From assembly GCF_021184025.1 (NCBI RefSeq), contig NZ_CP036537.1, forward strand, positions 434,001 to 498,000: 64,000 nt of DNA. The letters are read 5' to 3'. Below, piece after piece: positions 58,052-64,000 of the stretch. The number at the start of each line of letters is the position of its first letter. Position 1 is the stretch's first letter. The notes below the pieces were generated by a model. It searched no databases and was not told the origin of the DNA. It saw only the letters and a list, made by a program, of their open reading frames with translations. Position numbers and translations under genes: made by a program. The stretch comes from Rhodopseudomonas boonkerdii. Its GTDB lineage: Bacteria > Pseudomonadota > Alphaproteobacteria > Rhizobiales > Xanthobacteraceae.

Positions 58052-58587
58052 TCCACTTGGCTACAGGGAAAATCCGCTTCGACGAAGCGGTCGGAGGTGC
58101 GGTCGTAGAACCGGAAGACGGCGTGCCAGTGCCCGTCGATGAACCTTCGCTCGACGTGGGGATGTTCGATTCCTTGCTCGACCTCTGCCGGGTGCCGTCC
58201 GTCCCCGTGCGCATCGCAGCGGGTCGCGAGCCATTCGCCGGCGCGGAGCACGCCGGGTTCGCCGCAGACCTCGCAGGTCGTCGCGCTGCGCGCCTCCGCC
58301 AGATCGACGGCCTCTTCTACTCGCGCGGCCGCTTCGGGCGACATCGATCCCTCCCAGCGGATGCGCAGGGAGCCGTACTTCTCGCTGATCTCCGTCACCC
58401 GAAGCGAGCCGCCGTGCGTGCGGACGGACGCGCGGATGCGTGCGCACGCGCGCTCCAGCAGGTCACGCCAGCCGTCGTCGACGGCGGGCAAGCCCGGCGC
58501 CGCCGCCGAAGGGCCGAAGGGGCGAAAGATGTCGTCGTAGGATTCGACGAGCGCCTGACGCCAATCCGGATGCGGGCGGATCTCCAT
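58048..58587 (-). CDS. Hypothetical protein with a Cys pair motif
   Basis: The 179-residue protein has an N-terminal helical domain (GWRDLLERACARI), a middle segment SLRVTEISEKYGSLRIRW and a CEVCGEPGVLR ... TRCDAHGDG zinc-binding-like motif. GGGAGA lies before the ATG. Similar proteins occur on mobile elements and plasmids. Function is unknown. Confidence 0.75.
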   Translation of the reverse strand: MEIRPHPDWRQALVESYDDIFRPFGPSAAAPGLPAVDDGWRDLLERACARIRASVRTHGGSLRVTEISEKYGSLRIRWEGSMSPEAAARVEEAVDLAEARSATTCEVCGEPGVLRAGEWLATRCDAHGDGRHPAEVEQGIEHPHVERRFIDGHWHAVFRFYDRTSDRFVEADFPCSQVE

Positions 58588-58701
58588 CTCAGGTCTCCCG
58601 GAACGCGAGCGCGCTGCCTCCGACGCGTCGTCTGGCCGGTTGAAGATGTCGATCGAATGCGTCGGGGCAACGCCTCGCGGCGACCACCCGTGTCGAGGCG
58701 C

Positions 58702-59052
58702 TCACGGCGACGCCTCGATGCACGCCGCGATGGCCGCCCGGGTCTGGCGGTCGCAACCGCGGACGATGTTCTGCCAGGTGACGTGCGGCTCCGACAGCTT
58801 GTCCGCGAGATGTCCGAAATCGACCATCGCGCAGATCGCGAGGAGAAGGCTGTGTTCGCCTTGCGAGGCGACGCCGGCGTAGGTCCGCACCGCCGTGGCG
58901 AAGCAGCCCCGCGCCTCGTCGTTCCGCTGAACAACGGCGTGTCGAAGCTCGTTGAACGAAAGCGAACGCTCGAGGAGGTCGGCCCATTCACCGCCGAGTC
59001 CGGCGAATACGCGGCAGGCGGGACCGTTCTTGAAGGTCGCGTAGTCCATCAT
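58702..59052 (-). CDS. Hypothetical protein
   Basis: The 116-residue protein starts after AAAGGAA. It includes LSFNELRHAVVQRNDEARG and KLSEPHVTWQNIVRGCDRQT, with three or four helices predicted. No known family is recognised. It sits in the codirectional block, between the zinc-motif protein and a 221-residue protein. Confidence 0.7.
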   Translation of the reverse strand: MMDYATFKNGPACRVFAGLGGEWADLLERSLSFNELRHAVVQRNDEARGCFATAVRTYAGVASQGEHSLLLAICAMVDFGHLADKLSEPHVTWQNIVRGCDRQTRAAIAACIEASP

Positions 59053-59120
59053 CTGGTATTCCTTTCTCGGTCGGTTGCCGTCCAGGGAGCCCGGCACTCG
59101 GGGACGAGGATCGTGACGGA

Positions 59121-59786
59121 TCACGGCTCGTCCAATTCCGCCGGGGTGCCGACCGCGCTGTCTTTGAGCAACTTGGCGTAGTAGAAGATGGACAAGGTAC
59201 TGAAGGAGTGCCCGCCGACCGTACGCAGCTCGATGAAGTCCCATTCGTCGGCGATCCCCGGTGGCACAGGAAGCTTGGCGTTCGAGTAGATGTGCTTGCG
59301 GTGCTCGGACATATATTCGATCACACCGTACAGAACCTCGCCGCGGTCCCCCCACAGGATGCTGACGCCGATGTCGGCATCCTCGTCGATAATGGGCGCG
59401 CGCATGTTCTGCCATGTCTGCTTGATCACTTCCGCCACGCCATGGACGAACAGATCGGACGGCAGGCGTCTCGGCTCCGTCGACACGATCGTTGGCCTGG
59501 CGACGGCGACCTGGTGCTGCATGTCGCGGAGCCTGCCTAGCACGCGGACAATCGCGTCGGCTTTCGTCTGCCGGCTGGCCAGGGCCATCAGGACCATGGC
59601 GCCATCGATCGCCAGCGCGTCGGCCTTTCCGTCGGACACGCAAGGCAGCAAGCCTTCCTCAATAAGCGCTTTGCACGCGGTGTCGACGATCCGCGGGTCT
59701 TGGACGGTCGCCTGGCCGATGTGCTCGATGACCCGCGGGGTCCTGAAAAGGTTGCGTCTGGCATGCTTGAGCTCGTTGAAGGCCAT
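59121..59786 (-). CDS. Hypothetical protein
   Basis: The 221-residue protein begins MAFNELKHARRNLF and continues with helical repeats and an RPTIVSTEPRRLP segment, ending in an acidic tail. No family is recognised. An AGGAC site precedes the ATG. It is probably the first gene of the six-gene block; a short inverted repeat (AGTGA/TCACT at 59843-59859) lies upstream, between it and the divergent gene at 59893. Confidence 0.7.
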   Translation of the reverse strand: MAFNELKHARRNLFRTPRVIEHIGQATVQDPRIVDTACKALIEEGLLPCVSDGKADALAIDGAMVLMALASRQTKADAIVRVLGRLRDMQHQVAVARPTIVSTEPRRLPSDLFVHGVAEVIKQTWQNMRAPIIDEDADIGVSILWGDRGEVLYGVIEYMSEHRKHIYSNAKLPVPPGIADEWDFIELRTVGGHSFSTLSIFYYAKLLKDSAVGTPAELDEP

Positions 59787-59842
59787 CGTCGGTCCTGTCA
59801 GCTAGGCCGCGACGACGGTTGACGCCAGCGGCCGTTCTCTCT

Positions 59843-59859
59843 AGTGAAAAAATCTCACT
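59843..59859. promoter_or_regulatory. Candidate operator between divergent element genes
   Basis: AGTGA and TCACT are separated by a 7-base A/T-rich spacer, in the 106-base gap between two divergent genes. Confidence 0.3.
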
Positions 59860-59892
59860 GGAAGCGGTGCAGGTCAACGGGGAGAGGTCGCC

Positions 59893-60507
59893 ATGGTTAA
59901 TTCGCGCCGGTTGGCTGCGATCGTCGCTGATGCGCTGGGAGTGCCTCTGACCAGCACCGTCCAGCATGCCCGCAACCTCCGCGAGGCGCCCGACGGTCCG
60001 TTGATCGCGCAGGGCGGCCGTGGCCGCCATGTACCCGAAATGACCCATGACGACGCCGCCGCGCTCGTCTGTGCCGTGATGGCATCTGAAGCGGTCGGCG
60101 CGAGCGCGGAAACGGTCAAGTCGCTTCGAAAGCTAAGGGCCCAATACCACGGCCACCATTCGGGCGGTCGTGGTGGAAGAGCGGCCGAACCGGGCATGCC
60201 GGCTTTTCGTCTGGATATAGGACCGGACGACGACGTGATCCGAGGTCTGGCGGCCGTTCTGCGTTTTTTCGGTCGTGAGGACGCCTTTCTCGACGAGCTC
60301 AACCGTATGCGCATCGAGCGTCAGGCCGTCTGGGTGACGTTCGAGGTCGAATACCCGCAGCATTTCGCGTCGATATCGATCGGCGTCCGGAACCTCGCTT
60401 CGCAAAGCTGGACATTCGGAAAAAGGGCGTTCGCTCGCACCGAACAGATCCGCCGCTGCCGGCAGGACGCCTTACGGGCGATCGCTCGCTGCTTGACACC
60501 GTCCTGA
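59893..60507 (+). CDS. Hypothetical protein with HTH-like N-terminus
   Basis: The 204-residue protein starts after GGAGAGG. Its N-terminal 60 residues (SRRLAAIVADALGVPLTSTVQHARNL) look like a helix-turn-helix or element-borne regulatory domain. The rest contains HGHHSGGRGGRA and an FRLDIGPDDDV block. It is divergent from the unknown block and may regulate it (inference). No family name is recognised. Confidence 0.65.
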   Translation: MVNSRRLAAIVADALGVPLTSTVQHARNLREAPDGPLIAQGGRGRHVPEMTHDDAAALVCAVMASEAVGASAETVKSLRKLRAQYHGHHSGGRGGRAAEPGMPAFRLDIGPDDDVIRGLAAVLRFFGREDAFLDELNRMRIERQAVWVTFEVEYPQHFASISIGVRNLASQSWTFGKRAFARTEQIRRCRQDALRAIARCLTPS

Positions 60508-60786
60508 TACCGAGCGCGCTGCCTCCCGGGCCACGTTGACATCGTCTAGCTGAGCACGGGTCGATTGAACGCGAAGTTGGCGACGGCGTCCGGGTGCTAT
60601 GCCGAACCGTGAAGGTGCCGGAAGGTCTGCAGCTTGTCGCGCCGACAGGAGCGCCCGCGGCCGCCCCGCCGCTTGGCCGACAACGGTGCCGGCAGGCTCG
60701 CACCGGATCCGGCCGGTTGGCCAGCGGACCGCGTCGGTCCGTTCGAACTGTGTCCGCTCAGGCGCCGCCGACCGCTGGCGGGATTT

Positions 60787-61869
60787 TCAATCCTCTACGA
60801 CGATCTCGGCCGGATCGAGTCCGGTCCAGCGCATGATGCCGGCCGAGACGAGCTGTATGAACGGTTCTGGCCGTTCCCGCATGCGCATGAGCCGGAGCCG
60901 CAACCACGTGTCCCCGAAGTTCCTGAGTTCGTCGCCGCACGCGTCCTCGATCTCGGCCTGGGTGAAGTCGCGCCCGAGCGCTGCGATCGTATGCGCGATG
61001 CGCCACCACAGCACATCCCCTTGTCGGCGTTTCTCGGCCGCCGGGGTGCCAAGAGTCACGCGATGCTTGGGGAGGGGTTCGCCCTTGAACCAGAACCAGC
61101 CGCCGTTCGCCCATTCGATTCTCGACCCGAACAACCCTAACTTCAAATCCCTCTGGGCATGGTCCCTGGTACCAGGCCGGAGGTTTTTCGGCAGCCTCTT
61201 GTGAATGTCGAAGGCCCGCAGCCGATTGCCGTTTTTGCGCAGTATGGTCGCGACCGCTTCCGCGAGCTTCTCATTCGACGCGCCGGTCCAATCGGCGGCA
61301 GTGAGTACTCCCGGCTGCAGGGGTGGCTTCGGATCGACAAGCACGAAAAGTTTCTGACCCGCCTCCCGTATCTGAAAGTTCCTGGCGGTCGCCACCCGCT
61401 TGGCGCTGGGCTTGGCAGCCTTCGCCGGACGTTCAGGCCGAGGAATGTCGCTGAACGCCCCGTAGTTGCTCGCGTCGCGACGTTGACCTGTCTGTGCCGT
61501 AGCCGGCACCGCAGTTGCCTTGGTCTGGGGTGGCTGGGTTCGTGCGGCGGGCCGCGCCATTGGCGTGCGAGCGTTTGGAGGAGGCGGCATAGGATGGATA
61601 CCGTCCCCCGATCCACGGGAAAGCAACTGCGCCATCAGCCAGAGACGGCCGGCGAACTCCTCGGCGATGGCGGCGAGTGCGGCCGGTCTCGAACTGAGCA
61701 TGGCTTCCCGCGAAGCCCGCCAATCGTCGAGCAGCGGCCCCACGTCGTTCGAACCACCCTTTGCCCGGTCGCGGACGGCGCGCTGGCCGACGCTATGGAG
61801 GGAACCGGACACAATGAACAACTCGTCGGCCGCCTGATAGACCCTTGCTCTCAGATTGTTCTTCGTCAT
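60787..61869 (-). CDS. KfrA-like DNA-binding protein
   Basis: The 360-residue protein has an N-terminal domain that fits KfrA_N: RVYQAADELFIVSGSLHSV, RDRAKGGSNDVGPLLDDWRASREAML. A Pro/Ala-rich linker (about 95-165) and a C-terminal domain (about 200-345, with NGGWFWFKG) follow. KfrA proteins bind plasmid DNA and aid replication or partition control. The gene faces a 640-base noncoding stretch with iteron-like repeats and palindromes, consistent with an origin or partition function on the element (inference). Confidence 0.75.
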   Translation of the reverse strand: MTKNNLRARVYQAADELFIVSGSLHSVGQRAVRDRAKGGSNDVGPLLDDWRASREAMLSSRPAALAAIAEEFAGRLWLMAQLLSRGSGDGIHPMPPPPNARTPMARPAARTQPPQTKATAVPATAQTGQRRDASNYGAFSDIPRPERPAKAAKPSAKRVATARNFQIREAGQKLFVLVDPKPPLQPGVLTAADWTGASNEKLAEAVATILRKNGNRLRAFDIHKRLPKNLRPGTRDHAQRDLKLGLFGSRIEWANGGWFWFKGEPLPKHRVTLGTPAAEKRRQGDVLWWRIAHTIAALGRDFTQAEIEDACGDELRNFGDTWLRLRLMRMRERPEPFIQLVSAGIMRWTGLDPAEIVVED

Positions 61870-61937
61870 GATCCGGTCCTGGATGTCGCCGGTACGAAGC
61901 TAGTGGACGCTGGCTTTCCAACCCGTCAACAAACTAG

Positions 61938-61954
61938 CGTAACGCTCCGTTACG
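61938..61954. promoter_or_regulatory. CGTAACG inverted repeat upstream of the KfrA-like gene
   Basis: CGTAACG and CGTTACG flank a three-base spacer. The same CGTAACG motif recurs in the iteron array at 62315 and 62334. It may be an autoregulatory operator. Confidence 0.5.
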
Positions 61955-62229
61955 ACCTCCCGAAATCTCCCGAAATGTTCGAAGGAGGGCTCGGAAACCC
62001 TACAAAACAAGGCCTCCGCGACAAACGCAAACCTGTAATCAAAGCAGATTCACGGGCGCCTTTCCGGAGGGTGCGAGTCCTTGTGGAGGCCCGTCGTTAT
62101 TGGGTTTCCGATCAATGGGTTAGCCGGGACCCGGTTCGAAGCTATGGCGTGAACGTTCCACGAACTTTAGCGGAATTTAAGGGAAACAGACCCACGCAGG
62201 CGGACCGTAGGTCCCGGAAATCTCCCGTA

Positions 62230-62244
62230 GTGACGCAGCGTCAC
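62230..62244. promoter_or_regulatory. GTGACGC-A-GCGTCAC perfect palindrome
   Basis: A 15-bp perfect palindrome in the noncoding region upstream of the iteron array. The half-site CGTCAC is shared with the iterons. Confidence 0.5.
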
Positions 62245-62307
62245 GATTTTCGCCGGACGGCCGTCGCAAGTATAGATTCAGTAGAGGCAAAGCAGACGCA
62301 ACCCGGC

Positions 62308-62384
62308 CGAAAATCGTAACGTATCGTCACGATCGTAACGCGCGATCACGATCGTGGCGGCGCGTCACGATCGTGATCGGCGGT
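62308..62384. repeat. Iteron-like tandem array, 19-bp period
   Basis: TCACGATCGT occurs at 62327, 62346 and 62365, exactly 19 bases apart, and TCAC again at 62384. A related unit (ATCGTAACG) precedes it at 62313, giving about four units. The core GATCGT is itself nearly palindromic. Such arrays mark replication or repressor-binding sites of plasmids and integrative elements. Confidence 0.7.
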
Positions 62385-62513
62385 CACTCGGCGTCCGGCG
62401 CGGTTGCTTCGGCGCGGATCGCCGGCCGGTCCGTGCGCCGTGCCTCCGGGTCGGGGCACGGTCCGCCCGGCGCGGGCGCGTCCGACAGGGCATCCCATCG
62501 GCACCGACCCGGG

Positions 62514-62954
62514 TCAGGCGCCTTGGCTCCGACGCCCGGCGTCGAGGACATCGAGCACCGGACAGCCGGGCGCTTCGCCGTCGGAACATCGGGCGACCGT
62601 CTCCGCCAGGATGGCTTCGAGCTTGACTAGATCGGAGAGCTTGTTGCGGATCTTCGCCAGATGGGCGCCGGCGATCTTGTGCACGTCGACACAGGGCGCG
62701 CGTTCCGGCGCCCCCAACGCGAGCAGCGCGCGAATTTCTTCGAGCGTGAACCCCAGATCGCGCGAGCGCCGGATGAAGGCCAGCGTCCGTTCCTCGGCTC
62801 GACCGTACAACCGTCGGCCGCCCGCCGTCCGCGGCGGCGGAGGCAGCATCCCGATGCGCTCATAGTAGCGGATGGTCTCGATTTTCACGCCGCCTTGTCT
62901 CGAGAGCGCGCCGATCGATATCCTTCCGGCTCGCGAAATCGTGTTTTTGCCCAT
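62514..62954 (-). CDS. merR: MerR, mercury-responsive regulator
   Basis: The start at 62954 gives 146 residues. The N-terminal MerR helix-turn-helix (IETIRYYERIGML) is followed by the dimerisation helix and three Cys residues (88, 123, 131) in CVDVHKIAG and ARCSDGEAPGCPVLDV. These match the Hg(II) site of mercury MerR proteins. It is divergent from the merT-merP genes across a CCTGTAG/CTACAGG dyad (62970-62986), its probable operator. Confidence 0.9.
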   Translation of the reverse strand: MGKNTISRAGRISIGALSRQGGVKIETIRYYERIGMLPPPPRTAGGRRLYGRAEERTLAFIRRSRDLGFTLEEIRALLALGAPERAPCVDVHKIAGAHLAKIRNKLSDLVKLEAILAETVARCSDGEAPGCPVLDVLDAGRRSQGA

Positions 62955-62964
62955 CGAATGGTCC

Positions 62965-62995
62965 TTGCTCCTGTAGCCGCTACAGGATGCATCCT
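62965..62995 (+). promoter_or_regulatory. Mer operator/promoter
   Basis: TTGCTC (-35), a 19-base spacer holding the dyad CCTGTAG-CCG-CTACAGG, and CATCCT (-10, weak). The 19-base spacing is the hallmark of MerR-activated promoters. Confidence 0.6.
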
Positions 62996-63380
62996 GACCG
63001 TCATGAAAGTCCAACAGACGCATCGAATAGACGGCGAGCGGCTACGGCAGGGGGCGTGGCGGTCGGCGGGCTGTGGGGGGCGGTCGCGGCTTCCTCTTGT
63101 TCCATCCCTAGCCCTCGTCGGTCTCAGCGTCAGCGGCGTGAGGATAGGGAACCTCACCCGGCTCGCCGCCTATCGGCCCTGGATCGTCGCGGCGACGCTG
63201 GCGGTCCTGAGTTACGGCTATCGGCTGTCCTGCCTGGGGCGTTCGTCATGCGCAGCCGCCGGATCCTGTGCCCGCCCGCTGTCGGATCGCTTCGTCAGGA
63301 CGGGTCTCGTCGTGGCGACCCTCCTGGTCGCCGCCGAGCTCGGCTTCGACCTCATCGCACCGCTCTTCCTCCATCGTTAA
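62987..63380 (+). pseudogene. merT: merT-like mercuric transport membrane protein, frameshifted
   Basis: The C-terminal part in one frame reads ALVGLSVSGVRIGNLTRL, AYRPWIVAATLAVLSYGYR and three further Cys residues, a recognisable MerT. The N-terminal first membrane helix (GGLWGAVAASSC) lies in another frame, with the frame break near 63104-63108 (one extra base). The vicinal CysCys of the first helix is reduced to a single Cys. This may be a real mutation or a sequence error. Confidence 0.7.
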
Positions 63381-63389
63381 AGGTCCCCA

Positions 63390-63662
63390 ATGAGCAAACT
63401 TCTTCTTCGCGCGGTTCTCACAGGAGGCATCCTGGCCTCGTCGGCTGCAATGGCCGCGGACCGCGCGGTGGACAACATGTATTGCGCCGCATGTCCGTCG
63501 ATCGTCAAAGGCAGCCGCGAAGCCATACCGGGCGTCGCCCGGGTCGTGGCGTCCTTCAAGGAAAAGACGGCGACGGTCGTCTACCGCGACACAGTGGCCG
63601 TCGTGAACGGACTGATGTCGGCGACCGCCAAGGCGGGTCATCCGTCAGCGCCCCGGGGCTGA
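63390..63662 (+). CDS. merP: MerP-like periplasmic mercury-binding protein
   Basis: The 90-residue protein has a signal peptide (to about 22, AMAA) and a heavy-metal-associated domain with the Cys pair NMYCAACP (Cys32, Cys35) and the C-terminal GHPS. MerP binds Hg(II) in the periplasm and passes it to MerT. It lies 10 bases after the merT frame and is followed after 3 bases by a Cys-rich gene. Confidence 0.9.
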   Translation: MSKLLLRAVLTGGILASSAAMAADRAVDNMYCAACPSIVKGSREAIPGVARVVASFKEKTATVVYRDTVAVVNGLMSATAKAGHPSAPRG

Positions 63663-63665
63663 CGG

Positions 63666-63896
63666 ATGCTTTTCGAATCGATCATCACTTGTCCCCAGTG
63701 CGCCGTCGCCAAGACGGAGACGATGCCGACCGATGCCTGTCAATTCTTCTACGAATGCACCGGCTGCGGCATCATGCTGAAGCCGAAGCCTGGCGATTGT
63801 TGCGTGTTTTGCTCCTACGGCTCGGTTCCCTGTCCGCCGATACAGGCCGAGGGCGGAGGCGACCGGTGCGCCGGGCCGTGCTGCAGCCAATCGTAA
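63666..63896 (+). CDS. GDCCVxC-domain Cys-rich protein
   Basis: The 76-residue protein has CPQC, CTGC and the defining GDCCVFCSYG segment (Cys45, 46, 49) plus a late CCSQ. Members of this small family are frequently found beside mercury genes; some use selenocysteine at the first Cys. It may act in mercury or metalloid binding (inference). It is cytoplasmic, with no signal peptide. Confidence 0.85.
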   Translation: MLFESIITCPQCAVAKTETMPTDACQFFYECTGCGIMLKPKPGDCCVFCSYGSVPCPPIQAEGGGDRCAGPCCSQS

Positions 63897-64000
63897 ATGG
63901 AAGCCGCCGGCTTGCAGAAAAAGCCAACCGACGTGTCGGTGGCCGCCGGCGTCCGTCGCCGCAGTGCGATCCACGGGCGTGGTCGCGGATCGCCTCCGAT
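63897..64000 (+). CDS. Possible start of the next mer-region gene (partial)
   Basis: An ATG at 63897 overlaps the TAAATG stop of the previous gene and the frame stays open to the window end (about 34 codons, MEAAGLQKKPTDVSVAAG). No MerA or other known N-terminus is recognised, so it may be a false frame. Confidence 0.25.
   Translation, partial: MEAAGLQKKPTDVSVAAGVRRRSAIHGRGRGSPP

Larger units (their letters stand above)
61870..62513. other. Noncoding region with origin-like repeats
   Basis: The 644-base stretch between the KfrA-like gene and merR holds no supported gene. It contains the CGTAACG palindrome (61938), repeated TCCCGAAAT segments (61957-61975), the GTGACGC palindrome (62230) and a tandem 19-bp array (62308-62384). 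A replication origin or partition site is the simplest explanation, but no DnaA box was found. Confidence 0.55.

Noticed and set aside
61159..62319. A 386-residue open frame antisense to the KfrA-like gene
   Set aside because: It is mostly a shadow of the KfrA-like gene and then runs through the repeat-rich noncoding stretch; no family is recognisable.
63645..63974. A 109-residue open frame antisense to the GDCCVxC gene
   Set aside because: Shadow of a recognised Cys-rich protein gene.

Overview
The window comes from the chromosome of a GC-rich alphaproteobacterium, most likely the Bradyrhizobium/Rhodopseudomonas/Afipia group (Nitrobacteraceae). This is inferred from the housekeeping gene content and order (pnp; argG-rlmN; typA; rplU-rpmA-obg-proB), from a D-tartrate dehydratase that closely resembles the Bradyrhizobium enzyme, and from dense palindromic intergenic repeats typical of these genomes. 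No rRNA, CRISPR array or insertion sequence was found.

Positions 1-48,500 are core chromosome. In order: pnp and its terminator; a secreted alkaline phosphatase; argG; a PAP2 phosphatase; rlmN; an IalB-family protein; a decayed-active-site dienoyl-CoA-reductase-like SDR divergent from a quinone reductase; a pterin carbinolamine dehydratase; a TAXI-type binding protein. Next comes a cobalamin-riboswitch unit (TonB-dependent receptor plus PepSY membrane protein), then a Tat-exported PhoD phosphatase, typA, an amine oxidase, ppa, an M20 peptidase, the yggT-DUF167-folD operon, tRNA-Ala(CGC), a TerB-like protein, a class III nucleotide cyclase, a P450, an MFS exporter and the proB-obg-GNAT-rpmA-rplU cluster. 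The core part ends with a D-tartrate dehydratase and its divergent LysR regulator, hutH, a GAF protein and a ROK-like protein whose two lobes appear in swapped order.

Positions 48,510-64,000 are the left part of an integrative element inserted at the 3' end of tRNA-Ser(CGA). A tyrosine recombinase follows the tRNA directly. The cargo is a defence block: an MNT/HEPN-like pair, then a complete four-gene Qat (Qatuor) anti-phage operon with overlapping genes. After it lie six co-oriented genes of mostly unknown function (DUF4238, small zinc-ribbon and hypothetical proteins), a KfrA-like DNA-binding protein next to a 640-base noncoding stretch with 19-bp iteron-like repeats, and a mercury locus (merR, frameshifted merT, merP, GDCCVxC protein). 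The element continues beyond the right edge.

At least seven families of intergenic palindromic repeats lie in the core part and are absent from the element, which supports recent acquisition of the element. The observations I rate most worth checking are the apparent circular permutation of the ROK-like protein (47,096-48,208), the iteron array (62,308-62,384), the Qat operon, and the six-gene unknown block.
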